From the NCBI RefSeq assembly GCF_003415675.1, contig NZ_QFZK01000005.1, positions 186,001-250,000 of the forward strand: 64,000 nt of DNA, written 5' to 3'. The DNA is from Rhodoferax lacus. Lineage in GTDB: Bacteria > Pseudomonadota > Gammaproteobacteria > Burkholderiales > Burkholderiaceae_C. The position numbers were made by a program, and so were the translations under genes. Numbering within the stretch: the stretch's first letter is position 1; every line of letters starts with the position of its first letter. The notes under the pieces are model-generated. The model was not told where the DNA came from, did no database searches, and was given only the letters and a program-made list of their open reading frames with translations. Below are positions 29,946-45,040 of the stretch, in pieces.

Positions 29946-31109
29946 CTAGCCTCCGATGTAACTCATCTCGACCCTGCGCTTGCCGTCTCCGGGCGGCGCG
30001 GCACCCTCGGCACTGCGCAATTCGGAGTAACGGTCCGTGCGCGCAGACCAGATACGCGCAATGGCGGACGCCAGCTCGGCATCGGTTTGCTGGCCACGCA
30101 CCAGATCGCGAAGGTTGTAGCCTTGGGAGGCAAACAGGCACAGGTAGAGCTGGCCTTCGGTGGACAGGCGCGCACGGTTGCAGTCGGAGCAAAAGGCCTG
30201 CGTGACGCTGCTGATGACACCGATTTCTCCGGCCGCCGGGTCGTGTTGACCTTGGGCGTCTGCATAGCCCCAGCGCTGAGCGGTCTCGCCGGGTTGGCTG
30301 GCTTCCAGTGCAATCAGGGGCAGCTCTTGTTGCAGCAGGCGGACCACATCCGCCGAGGGCAGCACATCATCCATGCGCCAGCCATTGGTGGCGCCCACGT
30401 CCATGTATTCGATGAAGCGCAGCACAATGCCCGTGCCCCTGAAGTGCCGCGCCATAGGCAGGATCTGCTGGTCATTGGTGCCGCGTTTGACCACCATATT
30501 CACCTTGATAGGGCCCAAGCCTGCCTGCTGTGCCGCGGCAATGCCGTCCAGCACGTCCTGCACCGGGAAATCCACATCATTCATGGCACGAAACACCGTG
30601 TCATCCAGGCCGTCCAGGCTGACGGTCAGGCGCTTCAGCCCCGCCGCTTTGAGTGCTGCGGCTTTGCGTGTGAGCAAAGAACCGTTGGTGGTGAGCGTCA
30701 GGTCCAAGGCTGCGCCTTCAGGCGTGCGCAGTGCGGCCAGTTGTTCAACCAGAATTTCGATGTTCTTGCGCAGCAAGGGCTCGCCGCCAGTGAGCCGGAT
30801 CTTTTGCACTCCCTGCGCCACAAACTGGCCTGCAATGCGGGTGATTTCTTCAAAGGTCAGGAGTGAGGCATGCGGCAGGTAGGGATAGTCTTTGGTGAAG
30901 ACATCCTTGGGCATGCAGTAGCTGCAACGGAAGTTGCAGCGGTCGGTGACGCTGATGCGCAAATCGCGCAAGGTGCGGCCCCGGGTATCGGCCAGCCATC
31001 CCGCGGGTGTTTGCAGCCCGGGCTGTTGCGGGCTTTCCCCTGGTATGGGCAGGGCGCCGGGGCGCAGGTCTAGCAGGGGAACGATACGCTGTGGCGGTTT
31101 TTCAGACAT
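29946..31109 (-). CDS. moaA: GTP 3',8-cyclase MoaA
   Basis: 387 residues. The radical SAM cluster motif is CNFRCSYC; the second iron-sulfur cluster Cys residues are in [14 protein letters not shown] and LYLCLF, and the C-terminal Gly-Gly is present. It starts molybdopterin synthesis from GTP. The N-terminal extension of about 40 residues before the radical SAM domain is longer than in E. coli. First gene of the moaA-mobA-moeA operon. Confidence 0.97.
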   Translation of the reverse strand: MSEKPPQRIVPLLDLRPGALPIPGESPQQPGLQTPAGWLADTRGRTLRDLRISVTDRCNFRCSYCMPKDVFTKDYPYLPHASLLTFEEITRIAGQFVAQGVQKIRLTGGEPLLRKNIEILVEQLAALRTPEGAALDLTLTTNGSLLTRKAAALKAAGLKRLTVSLDGLDDTVFRAMNDVDFPVQDVLDGIAAAQQAGLGPIKVNMVVKRGTNDQQILPMARHFRGTGIVLRFIEYMDVGATNGWRMDDVLPSADVVRLLQQELPLIALEASQPGETAQRWGYADAQGQHDPAAGEIGVISSVTQAFCSDCNRARLSTEGQLYLCLFASQGYNLRDLVRGQQTDAELASAIARIWSARTDRYSELRSAEGAAPPGDGKRRVEMSYIGG

Positions 31110-31175
31110 GGGCCTATTGTCCCTCTTGCATCCCGGCTTCGCACTGGCGGGCCTGCCACGTGTAGGGGCATCTGT

Positions 31176-31817
31176 TCAGTTGCCGCTTGCACTCAAGGGC
31201 CGGTAGCCAATGCGTGCCGCAGCGACGACGGCCTGGGTACGGTTCTGCACATCAAAGTGACGCAGGATGGCGGTGACGTGGGTTTTGACGGTCTCTTCGG
31301 ACACATGCAACTGTTCGGCAATTTCGCGGTTGGCCAGTCCGTCCAGCAGGCAGCGCAGCACCAATTCCTGGCGCTGTGTCAGCACGGGCTTGCCCGCGGA
31401 GCCTGAGGCTTCCAGGGTACTGGCGGCATTGAGCTCCTGTGGAAGGTAGATGTCTCCCCCGAGCACGCTGCGCACGGCGCGCAGCAACTCGTCACTGACA
31501 CAGGACTTGGTGACAAAACCAGCCGCACCGGCTTGCAGCACCTGGCGCATGATGTGGATACTGGCGGAGCCGGAGAGCAGGACAATGGGAAGCTCCGGAT
31601 GGTGTTCACCAAATACAGCCAGCGCTGCCAGGCCATTCATGTCTGGCAGGTGGTAGTCCAGCAATACCAGATCGAGGTCGCCATGGGTCTGTGCGATGGC
31701 AAACGCCTGCTCGCAGGTCCCGGCCTGCAGCACTTCCAGGTTTTCTTCCAAACCTTTGAGCACTTGGCGCAGCCCTTCGCGAACCAGTGCATGGTCATCA
31801 ACTACAAGTATTTTCAC
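31176..31817 (-). CDS. Orphan NarL/FixJ-family response regulator
   Basis: 213 residues: receiver with VVDDHALVREGL, phospho-acceptor Asp in LVLLDYHLPDMNG and Lys in FVTKSC; LuxR-type helix-turn-helix with LTQRQELVLRCLLDG and VSEETVKTHVTAILRHF. GTG at 31817 is preferred because AAGAG lies six bases upstream; a TTG one codon earlier is possible. No kinase gene is adjacent, so its partner lies outside the window or elsewhere. Confidence 0.9.
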   Translation of the reverse strand: MKILVVDDHALVREGLRQVLKGLEENLEVLQAGTCEQAFAIAQTHGDLDLVLLDYHLPDMNGLAALAVFGEHHPELPIVLLSGSASIHIMRQVLQAGAAGFVTKSCVSDELLRAVRSVLGGDIYLPQELNAASTLEASGSAGKPVLTQRQELVLRCLLDGLANREIAEQLHVSEETVKTHVTAILRHFDVQNRTQAVVAAARIGYRPLSASGN

Positions 31818-31905
31818 CAACGGCTCTTTTTTGTTGCGATAGATGCTACGCAGGGGCTGATCCTAGACTATTTGGGTGATTTTGGCCCAATAGGGTTGCC
31901 AGCGC

Positions 31906-31937
31906 ACAAAAAAGAAAGCCCGCACATGGGCGGGCTT
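31906..31937 (-). terminator. hppA intrinsic terminator
   Basis: Stem AAGCCCGC/GCGGGCTT (31916-31937) with a 6-base loop, followed on the minus strand by a T-rich run. It lies just past the hppA stop. Confidence 0.88.
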
Positions 31938-31950
31938 GGCTTGGGGCTAA

Positions 31951-34014
<2,064 letters not shown>

Positions 34015-34037
34015 ATGAAATCTCCTTGTTGATTCGC

Positions 34038-34065
34038 AAAAAAGGGCCAACGCATGGGCTGGCCC
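34038..34065 (-). terminator. Terminator-like hairpin in the hppA leader
   Basis: On the minus strand, stem GGGCCA/TGGCCC is followed by six T residues, ending about 24 bp before the hppA ATG and just before its AAGGAG. It would stop transcription before hppA unless prevented, or could end a short upstream RNA. Confidence 0.5.
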
Positions 34066-34234
34066 GCTGCGTTGCTTCCTCGTTGCTCCTGCTCAACACG
34101 CACTTGGAGAAGATTGGCCAACGCGATCACTGTAGCGTTAAAAATTGGCAGACTGCCCGGATCGCAAGGGCCGAGTCAGTAAAATCAGGGTTAATCCTTA
34201 CAGTTTTTGATTTCAATCAGCAAAGAGACCACCT

Positions 34235-34765
34235 ATGTCCCTCGACAACGTTACCCCCGGAAAAAACTGCCCCGATGCCTTCAATGTAGTCATCGAAATC
34301 CCGATGAACGCAGACCCCGTCAAGTACGAGGTGGACAAGGCTTCCGGCGCCATTTTTGTGGACCGCTTCATGAGCACGGCCATGCACTACCCCACCAACT
34401 ACGGCTATGTCCCCAAGACACTATCCGGTGATGGTGACCCTGTGGATGTGCTGGTGATTACCCCCGTGCCCCTGATACCCGGCGTGGTGGTGACCTGCCG
34501 CGCTATCGGCATTCTGATGATGGAAGACGAAGCGGGCATGGACGGCAAGGTGCTGGCAGTTCCCACCAACAAGATTCTGTCGCTGTACAGCCGCTGGGAA
34601 AAGCCGGAAGACCTGCAGCCCCTGCGCCTGAAAACCATTGCCCACTTCTTTGAGCACTACAAGGATCTGGAAGAAGGCAAGTGGGTGAAGATCCTGGGCT
34701 GGGAAGGCCCAGAGGCTGCCCGCAAGGAAATCATGGACGGTATTGCGGCCTACAACAAGGCCTGA
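34235..34765 (+). CDS. ppa: Inorganic pyrophosphatase (soluble, family I)
   Basis: 176 residues. Active-site segments are [25 protein letters not shown] and the DGDPVDVLV metal-binding loop. It hydrolyses pyrophosphate in the cytosol. It is divergent from hppA across a 220-bp region, so the two enzymes that compete for pyrophosphate share a control region. A strong terminator follows. Confidence 0.98.
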   Translation: MSLDNVTPGKNCPDAFNVVIEIPMNADPVKYEVDKASGAIFVDRFMSTAMHYPTNYGYVPKTLSGDGDPVDVLVITPVPLIPGVVVTCRAIGILMMEDEAGMDGKVLAVPTNKILSLYSRWEKPEDLQPLRLKTIAHFFEHYKDLEEGKWVKILGWEGPEAARKEIMDGIAAYNKA

Positions 34766-34807
34766 GTGGCGGCTGCGGCCGCTTGAGCGGCCCGTTCCTG
34801 CCAATAG

Positions 34808-34839
34808 CCCGACGGACGCACAGTCCGCCGGGTTTTTTT
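34808..34839 (+). terminator. ppa intrinsic terminator
   Basis: Stem CCCGACGGAC/GTCCGCCGGG with one mismatch and a 5-base loop, then seven T residues. The last two T residues form part of the stop codon of the convergent GNAT-like gene. Confidence 0.93.
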
Positions 34840-36034
34840 ACGCCTGTTCTTTGCGAAACGGGGTGCGGGCGTTCAGGTCATCCATGTAGTTGGCGGTGCC
34901 CGTGTCTTCGCGCTCCAGAAACCGCGCAATCGCATCGCTGAACTCGGGATGCGCTATCCAGTGCGCGCTGGTGGTTTTGACCGGCAGCAGGGCGCGCGCC
35001 ATTTTGTGTTCGCCCTGCGCACCGCCCTCAAAGCGCTGGTAGCCCTTGGCAATACACCACTCCAGCGGCTGGTAGTAGCAGGCCTCAAAGTGCAGGCAGT
35101 CCACCCGTTCCAGCGCACCCCAGTAGCGGCCATAGGCCACGTTTTCCAGACCTGTCGCTGACGCCGGTTCGCCGCCCATGGCCGGGTAGCTGCCAATGGC
35201 AATCAGGCTGCTGGCAATCGGGCGGCCATCGCGTTCGGCCACAAACAGCAACCAGTTCTCCGGCATGGTGTGGGCCATGCGCTGGAAGAAGTCCGGGCTC
35301 AGATAGGGCGCATTGCCATGTTCCAGATAGGTACGCTCATAGCAGCTGTAGAAAAAGTCCCAGTCCCGCTGAGAGATGGCCGCGCCTTCGGCATGGCGAA
35401 AGGTGACGCCGGCATCGCTGACCTTGCGGCGTTCCTGGCGGATCTTCTTGCGCTTTTCCTGTGACAGGGAGGCCAGGAAGCTGTCAAAGTCCGCATAACC
35501 TTCGGCGCTGTTGTTCCAGTGGAACTGCACAGTGTGGCGCAGCATCAGCCCGGCCTGCTCACAGGCGGCGACATCCTCTTCTGCGCCGAACAGCAGGTGC
35601 AGCGAAGACAGATTCCATTGGCGGCTGGCCTCTACCATCGCTTGGACCAAGGTCAGCCGCGCCGTTGCGTCTCTGGCCAGCAAGCGGCTGCCCGGCACGG
35701 GCGTAAAGGGAACCGCTACGACGGCCTTGGGGTAGTAGGGCACGCGGTGCTGCTGGTAGGCGTTGGCCCACGCCCAGTCAAACACGTACTCACCCATGGA
35801 ATGGTCTTTCACATAGAGCACGGCGGCACTGGCCAGTCCCGCATCATCATGCAAGGTGACAAAGCGGGGTTCCCAACCGGTGTCAGCGCAGGCGCTGCCA
35901 CTGGCATGCAAGGCGCTCAGGTAAGCATGGCGCATGAAGGGCGTGGCATGGGACTGTGTTTGCAGCAAACCATCCCAGGCTTCTTGGTCGATTTCCAGAG
36001 GGGATGCATGGACCCGAATGACATAATCAACCAT
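34838..36034 (-). CDS. GNAT-like N-acetyltransferase (DUF482/COG3146 family)
   Basis: 398 residues. ATPFMRHAYLSALHASGSA near the start, YFPKAV-like YYPKAVVAVPFTPVPGSRLL (about 98-118) and FEACYYQPLEWCIAKGYQRFEGGAQGEHK near the end are hallmarks of this family, which resembles FemAB/GNAT enzymes. The acceptor is unknown. It stands alone between the ppa terminator and nadE, and its stop lies inside the ppa terminator. Confidence 0.85.
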   Translation of the reverse strand: MVDYVIRVHASPLEIDQEAWDGLLQTQSHATPFMRHAYLSALHASGSACADTGWEPRFVTLHDDAGLASAAVLYVKDHSMGEYVFDWAWANAYQQHRVPYYPKAVVAVPFTPVPGSRLLARDATARLTLVQAMVEASRQWNLSSLHLLFGAEEDVAACEQAGLMLRHTVQFHWNNSAEGYADFDSFLASLSQEKRKKIRQERRKVSDAGVTFRHAEGAAISQRDWDFFYSCYERTYLEHGNAPYLSPDFFQRMAHTMPENWLLFVAERDGRPIASSLIAIGSYPAMGGEPASATGLENVAYGRYWGALERVDCLHFEACYYQPLEWCIAKGYQRFEGGAQGEHKMARALLPVKTTSAHWIAHPEFSDAIARFLEREDTGTANYMDDLNARTPFRKEQA

Positions 36035-36096
36035 GGGCCCTCCGGGGCACTGCGGCTGCGCTTTGGGTGTGGCTTTTTACAAGGTTTGGCTGGTTC

Positions 36097-37773
36097 ATGA
36101 CTCTTAAACTGTGCGTAGCGCAACTCAACTTTTTCGTCGGTGATCTGGAGGGCAATGTCCGCAAAATTGTGGACGCTGCCAACCAGGCCTACGCAGAGGG
36201 CGCACGCCTGCTGCTGACACCTGAATTGTCCCTGTGCGGCTACGCGGCCGAAGACCTTTTTTTGCGCCCCGCCTTCATTCAGGCCTGTGATGATGCCCTG
36301 TTAAGGCTGGCCTCGCAGTTGGCCGGGTTAAAAGGCATGGCCGTGGTGGTCGGCCACCCCACGGGCGGCGACTCCCGCACCCGTTCGGTATCGACCCAAT
36401 TGCGGCATAACGCGGCCAGCGTCCTGCGTGAGGGCCAGGTGGTGGCCCGCTATGCCAAGCGCGAGCTGCCCAATTACCAGGTATTTGACGAACGGCGCTA
36501 TTTCAGTCCGGGCGAAGGCGTGTGCGTGTTCGAGGCGGGCGAGGGCGCAGACTGCGTGCGCGTGGGCTTGCTGATTTGCGAAGACGCCTGGTTTGAAGAG
36601 CCGGCCCGTTTGGCCAAAGAGTCGGGAGCCGAGTTGCTGGCAGTCATCAATGCGTCCCCCTTCCACATTGGCAAGGGCTATGAACGCGAAGCCGTCATGG
36701 CCCAGCGGGTGCAGTCCACCGGCTTGCCGCTGGTGTATGCCCACCTGGTGGGTGGACAGGATGAAGTGGTGTTTGAGGGCCATTCCTTTGCGCTGAATGC
36801 CGATGCCACGCTGGCCGGGCGGGCGCCCAGCTTTCGGGAAGACTTGTTTGCTCTGGAGTTGCAGCGCGCGCCCACAGGCTTGCAGCTCCAGGGCCCGGTG
36901 GAGCCGGTTCGCAGCCCTGAGGCTGACTTGTGGGATGCGCTGGTGCTGGGGGTGCGTGACTACGTTGGCAAGAATGGTTTTCCGGGCGTTCTGCTGGGCC
37001 TCTCCGGCGGCATTGACTCGGCCTTGGTACTGGCCGTTGCGGTGGACGCCCTGGGCGCTACCAAGGTTCGCACGGTGATGATGCCCTCGCCCTACACGGC
37101 CGACATCAGCTGGATCGATGCTCGCGAAATGGCCAGGCGCATGGGTGTGCGTTACGACGAGATATCCATCCTGCCAGAGTTCGAGGCCTTCAATGCTTCG
37201 CTTGCTTCCGAGTTTGCCGGATTGCCTCCGGACGCTACCGAAGAAAACATCCAGGCACGCATCCGCGGCACCTTGCTCATGGCCTTGAGCAACAAGTTCG
37301 GCAGCATTGTGCTGACCACCGGCAACAAATCAGAAATGGCCACCGGCTATTGCACCCTGTATGGTGATATGGCCGGGGGCTTTGCAGTGATCAAGGACCT
37401 GGCCAAGACCCAAGTCTTCAAGCTGGCGCGCTGGCGCAACGCCCATGACCCGTATGGCACAGGCCTGGAGCCCATACCGGAGCGCATCATCACCCGTCCG
37501 CCCAGCGCCGAACTGCGCCCGGACCAGACCGACCAGGACAGCCTGCCGCCCTACGAGGTGCTTGATGCCATTCTGGAGCGCTACATGGAGAACGATGAAA
37601 GCATTGACTCCTTGATTGCGGCCGGTTTCGCCAAGGAAGACGTTGAGAAAGTCACCCGGCTCATCAAGATCAACGAGTACAAACGCCGCCAGTCTCCGGT
37701 CGGCATTCGGGTAACCCACCGCAGCTTTGGCAAGGATTGGCGTTATCCTATAACCAACCGCTTTCGGGCCTGA
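36097..37773 (+). CDS. nadE: Glutamine-dependent NAD+ synthetase
   Basis: 558 residues. The N-terminal carbon-nitrogen hydrolase domain carries Glu in LLTPELSLCGY, Lys in AKRELPNYQVFDE and catalytic Cys in LLICEDAWFEEPA; the C-terminal synthetase has the ATP loop LSGGIDSAL and TTGNKSEMATGY. It converts deamido-NAD to NAD with glutamine as the ammonia source. The start at 36097 opens with TLKLCVAQLNFFVGD as expected; 10 upstream codons are discarded. glnB follows by 16 bp. Confidence 0.97.
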   Translation: MTLKLCVAQLNFFVGDLEGNVRKIVDAANQAYAEGARLLLTPELSLCGYAAEDLFLRPAFIQACDDALLRLASQLAGLKGMAVVVGHPTGGDSRTRSVSTQLRHNAASVLREGQVVARYAKRELPNYQVFDERRYFSPGEGVCVFEAGEGADCVRVGLLICEDAWFEEPARLAKESGAELLAVINASPFHIGKGYEREAVMAQRVQSTGLPLVYAHLVGGQDEVVFEGHSFALNADATLAGRAPSFREDLFALELQRAPTGLQLQGPVEPVRSPEADLWDALVLGVRDYVGKNGFPGVLLGLSGGIDSALVLAVAVDALGATKVRTVMMPSPYTADISWIDAREMARRMGVRYDEISILPEFEAFNASLASEFAGLPPDATEENIQARIRGTLLMALSNKFGSIVLTTGNKSEMATGYCTLYGDMAGGFAVIKDLAKTQVFKLARWRNAHDPYGTGLEPIPERIITRPPSAELRPDQTDQDSLPPYEVLDAILERYMENDESIDSLIAAGFAKEDVEKVTRLIKINEYKRRQSPVGIRVTHRSFGKDWRYPITNRFRA

Positions 37774-37780
37774 TTAATAG

Positions 37781-38128
<348 letters not shown>

Positions 38129-38129
38129 G

Positions 38130-38154
38130 GGGCTTTTAGGGCCCTTGAAAGCCC
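38130..38154. terminator. Hairpin between convergent glnB and LOG gene
   Basis: Inverted repeat GGGCTTT/AAAGCCC in the 29-bp gap between the two stops. There is no T tract, so termination is only possible. Confidence 0.3.
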
Positions 38155-38157
38155 TGC

Positions 38158-38745
38158 CTAAATCTGATCCATTTGGGGTGCCTGTGACAGGCCCCCTGCC
38201 TGCACCAGTTCACTGAGCAATATGGCAGGGGAAGCGCCGGAACGCACCAAGCCCATTTGCCAGTCACCCATAAACTCGCTGGCAACTGCCTGAGCTAAAA
38301 AAGCCAGCATGCCGTCGTAGTAACCGGCAGTGTTGAGCAGTCCGATGGGTTTGTCGTGGTAGCCCAGTTGGCGCCAGGTCCACACTTCAAAGAGTTCTTC
38401 CAGGGTGCCTATGCCACCTGGCAACGCCAAAAAGGCGTCTGCGCGTTCGGCCATCATGCGCTTGCGCTCGTGCATGTTGTCCACAATGTGCAACTCGGTG
38501 CATCCATGGTGGGCCCACTCTTTTTCCACCAAAGCCTTGGGAATAATGCCCACAACCCGGCCACCTGCTGCCAGCGTGGCGTCGGCAACGATTCCCATCA
38601 GGCCGCCGCTGCCGCCGCCGTACACCAGCTGCCCACCATGGGCCGCAATCCACTGCCCAACGGCTACTGCAGCCTCGGCAAACAAGGGATTGGTACCCGG
38701 CTTGGAGCCGCAATACACGCAAATGGAAAAGGCTGGGGTGTTCAT
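38158..38745 (-). CDS. LOG family protein (TIGR00730)
   Basis: 195 residues. The nucleotide-binding GGGSGGLMGIVAD and the signature PGGIGTLEELFEVWTWRQLG are intact. Members act as cytokinin-riboside 5'-monophosphate phosphoribohydrolases or related nucleotide hydrolases; in bacteria the physiological role is often unclear. The start overlaps the dgkA stop (ATGA), supporting a two-gene operon. Confidence 0.93.
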   Translation of the reverse strand: MNTPAFSICVYCGSKPGTNPLFAEAAVAVGQWIAAHGGQLVYGGGSGGLMGIVADATLAAGGRVVGIIPKALVEKEWAHHGCTELHIVDNMHERKRMMAERADAFLALPGGIGTLEELFEVWTWRQLGYHDKPIGLLNTAGYYDGMLAFLAQAVASEFMGDWQMGLVRSGASPAILLSELVQAGGLSQAPQMDQI

Positions 38746-39140
38746 ATCAGTCGTTGGTAGAGCGCTGCAAGCCAAACCCCAGAGCAAAAAACCAGGCTCA
38801 GCAAAACGGCGGCGCTGCCCATGTCCTTGGCTCGCTTGGAGAGGTGGTTCCATTCCGGTCCTATCCGGTCAATGGCGGTTTCTATGGCCGTGTTCAGCAG
38901 TTCAACCACCATCAATGCAATGACGCTTCCCGTGAGCAATGCAATTTCAGTCCAGTTGCGCCCCAACCAGAATGCCAAGGGCAGCAGCACCAGCGCCGCA
39001 ATGGCTTCCTGTCTGAACGCTGTTTCACTCCAGCCTGCCCGCAGACCAGCGATTGAGTAACCGGTAGCGTGCCAGACCCTACTCAGGCCTTTGCGTTCTT
39101 TTTGGGGATTGACCGGTTCGGCGCTGTTGGGTGAAGGCAT
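38742..39140 (-). CDS. dgkA: Diacylglycerol kinase
   Basis: 132 residues, three membrane helices, with the catalytic motif ELLNTAIETAIDRIG near residues 80-95. It phosphorylates diacylglycerol in the inner membrane for phospholipid recycling. Start at 39140 gives a short charged N-terminus before RVWHATGYSIAGLRAGW; the frame extends 21 codons further without clear ribosome site. Confidence 0.95.
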   Translation of the reverse strand: MPSPNSAEPVNPQKERKGLSRVWHATGYSIAGLRAGWSETAFRQEAIAALVLLPLAFWLGRNWTEIALLTGSVIALMVVELLNTAIETAIDRIGPEWNHLSKRAKDMGSAAVLLSLVFCSGVWLAALYQRLI

Positions 39141-39157
39141 GGACGCGGTGTACTGGT

Positions 39158-39637
39158 TTAACGGCTGAGTGGCTGCGAGCTTACCAGCCGCGTTCCCGCC
39201 CAAACGTCATGCCAGAACTGGCCCTGCGGCTGAAACCGGCTGAGCACGGCCCAAACCGCAATCCAGCCGACAACAATGACTACGACTTCTGCACCATTGA
39301 GTCCAAAGGGCGTGACCGCCAGCAACGGAGGAATAAACCAGACCCAGCTCAAAACATAGCGTCCCAGTGCGCGGGCTTGGCTGATGGCTTTTCCTTGCCG
39401 GTCCACCAAACGGATATTCCAGGTTTTCATTGCCAATGTCTGGCCCTTGGCCCAAAACCAGACGAAGTAAATGCCGAAGATGACAAATAGAAACGCCTGC
39501 AGAGCATTGCGATTGTCCAAGGCATTGCGAGTCTGGCTCAGCGTACCGAAGAGGTAGCCGGAAATAAACACCACACCGAACAGCAAAATGCCTTCGTATG
39601 CCCAACAAGCCATACGGCGCCAGAGTCCAGGAGCCAT
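39158..39637 (-). CDS. RDD family membrane protein
   Basis: 159 residues with about three or four membrane spans. The family feature is a conserved Arg near the start (LWRRMACWAYEG) and MKTWNIRLVDRQGKAIS after the second span, with an Asp pair replaced here by NIRLVD. Function unknown; some RDD proteins act in transport. ATG overlaps the stop of the upstream DUF3106 gene by one base, so it ends the sigma factor operon. Confidence 0.88.
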   Translation of the reverse strand: MAPGLWRRMACWAYEGILLFGVVFISGYLFGTLSQTRNALDNRNALQAFLFVIFGIYFVWFWAKGQTLAMKTWNIRLVDRQGKAISQARALGRYVLSWVWFIPPLLAVTPFGLNGAEVVVIVVGWIAVWAVLSRFQPQGQFWHDVWAGTRLVSSQPLSR

Positions 39638-40326
39638 CAGGGTTTGGGTGGCGTTGAAGCAGACGACGGGCCAGGCGCACTGGCGGGCAACTGCGGCAGA
39701 AGTGTGCTTCGGTTGATGGGCCTCTGCAGCACAGCAGCGGCGCGCTCCTGCTCAGGCGTGTGCCGCGTGACGGGAACTGCAGTCAATTTGTCAGGTGGGA
39801 CGGGCTTCACGGCAACGGCTGCACCGACAAGTTTGGACTTGCCACCCTGAGCCAGCTTTTCACGCTCCTCAGGGCTAAGTGCCTGATAAGACTCCCAGTT
39901 CGCAGCACGGTCCGACTTGGCAATGCTTTTGGACTGCGCAAAGTTCAGGCGAGCCGCTTCACGGTCCTTGGGAGACAGTGCTGCCCATTCAACCATTCGG
40001 CTATGCAGTTTTTCCTGCTCGGGCTGCGCCAAATTGGGGTAAGACTCTGACAGTGCTAGCCATTTGCGCCGCTGACCTTCGCTCAAACTGTTCCAGGACT
40101 TTTCCAAAGGCGCCAAGGAGGCCTTTTGCTTTGTCGTGAGCGACAGCCAGGTGTCACTGGGGGCGACAGAAGGAATTGTCTTGGGTGCGCTGGGAACTGC
40201 TGGGACTTGTGCCGTCTGCGCACTAGCGCCACAGGCAATAGCTGTCACCACAAAACCCGACACGCAAAGGCTTAAGCCATTGGTGCGAAGGCTGTTAACT
40301 TTTTTCAAACTTGCCCTTGAGTGCAT
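39637..40326 (-). CDS. DUF3106 exported protein
   Basis: 229 residues from the ATG at 40326. An N-terminal hydrophobic segment with predicted cleavage near ACGASAQ points to export. The middle (about 55-150) has W-x-x-L repeats such as WLSLTTKQKASLAPL, WNSLSEGQRRKWLALS and WAALSPKDREAARLN, typical of DUF3106; the tail is Pro/Ala-rich. Function unknown. The start is uncertain because no clear ribosome site precedes it; the frame is open to 40374. Confidence 0.8.
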   Translation of the reverse strand: MHSRASLKKVNSLRTNGLSLCVSGFVVTAIACGASAQTAQVPAVPSAPKTIPSVAPSDTWLSLTTKQKASLAPLEKSWNSLSEGQRRKWLALSESYPNLAQPEQEKLHSRMVEWAALSPKDREAARLNFAQSKSIAKSDRAANWESYQALSPEEREKLAQGGKSKLVGAAVAVKPVPPDKLTAVPVTRHTPEQERAAAVLQRPINRSTLLPQLPASAPGPSSASTPPKP

Positions 40327-40336
40327 GAACGAGGAA

Positions 40337-40777
40337 TTACTGATGAACTTGATTAATGCGAAGGTACTGCGCAAACCCTGGGTCTGTAAAGGCAGAAGGA
40401 GGCAGGTCGTCTGTCAGTAATTCGGCATCTACTTCTGCCAGTTCTCTGCTGCGGTCATCGTCCTGTAGCACTGCAATGGAAATCAGGCCAGCAACCAAGG
40501 CCAGCAATGGGAGCAGGGATGCGATGCGATTGAACCATCCGCCATCGGAATCACCGGATTGCATGGCGGCCTCGCCACCAGAAAATGCCACAGAGCTTGC
40601 ACTGACAGCTTGGACACTCACTATTTTGCGTTTGGCAACCGCTTGGGCACGGGCGGCCTTGAGTCGCTCGGAAATGTCATGGGGCATGCTCTCCACGCCT
40701 TCGGAGAGACGTAGCGAGACGGCCTTTCCCAAGGCATCGGCGCGGACCTGAAACAGGTTGTCTTCGTGCGTATTCAT
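40337..40777 (-). CDS. DUF3619 membrane protein (possible anti-sigma factor)
   Basis: 146 residues. An acidic and basic cytosolic N-terminal half, one transmembrane segment (about 87-106, RIASLLPLLALVAGLISIAV) and a short acidic periplasmic tail. The layout and its coupling to a sigma factor gene (ATGA overlap) suggest a regulator that binds the sigma factor, but this is inference; the family is annotated only as DUF3619. Confidence 0.85.
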   Translation of the reverse strand: MNTHEDNLFQVRADALGKAVSLRLSEGVESMPHDISERLKAARAQAVAKRKIVSVQAVSASSVAFSGGEAAMQSGDSDGGWFNRIASLLPLLALVAGLISIAVLQDDDRSRELAEVDAELLTDDLPPSAFTDPGFAQYLRINQVHQ

Positions 40778-41370
40778 AATTTAATCCCCTTAGCCCTCAA
40801 TGCCTTGCTTAGCGCTGCGACTGCTCGCGAGCAGTGCGTTTTCACGCTGCCTTGTGAGCAGCCCATCGCCGCAGCGGTTTCTGCCACGTCCATCTCTTCC
40901 CAGTAACGCATCAGGAAGGCTTCCCGTTGACGCCCTGGAAGCTGCTGAATCTCCGTTTCAATACCCCGCAAGGTCTGTGCCCGGTCGGTGATGCTTTCGG
41001 CGCTTTCCCCCAGGTCAGAGCCGGATGAGGCGTCCAGGGCTTCCAGCAGGTTGAAGTCTTCGTCTTCATTGGAAGATTCGAAGTCACTCATGTTCGAAAA
41101 CAGGGCGTTCTGCACCTTTTGGCGGCGGAACCAGTCGAGTGTGCAGTTCGACAGGATGCGCTGGAACAGCATGGGCAGCTCTTCCACAGGCTTGTGCCCG
41201 TAGTGTTCAGACAACTTCATCATGCTGTCCTGCACGATGTCCAGTGCCGACTCCTGGTTGCGGACGTGGTAAACCGAACGTTTGAATGCGCGCTTCTCTA
41301 CGCTTTTCAGAAATTCTGTGAGTTCGGATTCAGAAGCCAAGACAGGGAAGTCCGCAGGAAAAAGAAACAT
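40774..41370 (-). CDS. RNA polymerase ECF-type sigma factor
   Basis: 198 residues. Region 2 is seen in YHVRNQESALDIVQDSMMKLSEHYG and LFQRILSNCTLDWFRRQK; region 4 in IQQLPGRQREAFLMRYWEEMDVAETAAAMGCSQGSVKTH. An acidic insert SNEDEDFNLLEALD separates them. It heads the operon sigma-DUF3619-DUF3106-RDD. ATG at 41370 is taken as start; a longer frame to 41457 lacks ribosome site support. Confidence 0.92.
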   Translation of the reverse strand: MFLFPADFPVLASESELTEFLKSVEKRAFKRSVYHVRNQESALDIVQDSMMKLSEHYGHKPVEELPMLFQRILSNCTLDWFRRQKVQNALFSNMSDFESSNEDEDFNLLEALDASSGSDLGESAESITDRAQTLRGIETEIQQLPGRQREAFLMRYWEEMDVAETAAAMGCSQGSVKTHCSRAVAALSKALRAKGIKL

Positions 41371-41584
41371 TATCTCATTCGTGGTGCAGAAATTTCGGTG
41401 CATGTCGGCAATTTCACCCGGACGATGCCATAATCCGCGTTGCTCATCAAAAGGCAAACGGGTCCCGGTCCGGCGCGTTATTCACTGCGCTCATGTCCTG
41501 GTCCTTAAGTCCTGACGCGACGCCACAAGTGTTTGCGAAGGGGCACCCAAGGTTTTTCGTTAGAGAAATTCACAAAGGTTCATC

Positions 41585-43366
<1,782 letters not shown>

Positions 43367-43468
43367 GCCGCCACTTCTATCAACTTAACCAACTGACGAA
43401 TCTATTGCCCGCCAAGCCCTGACGTTACCGCGGCAGGGGGAGGGCGGCGAAAAGAGGAGTTCATTCTT

Positions 43469-44996
<1,528 letters not shown>

Positions 44997-45012
44997 GCAT
45001 TGCTGCTTTCTG

Positions 45013-45040
45013 AAAAAGGCCACTTCGGTGGCCTTTTTTT
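45013..45040 (+). terminator. ilvC intrinsic terminator
   Basis: Stem GGCCAC/GTGGCC capped by a TTCG tetraloop and flanked by A5 and T7 runs, 17 bp after the ilvC stop. Confidence 0.95.

Noticed and set aside
41493..41584. Possible attenuator leader peptide before ilvB
   Set aside because: The short frame has no run of Leu, Val or Ile codons and there is no terminator hairpin with T tract before ilvB.
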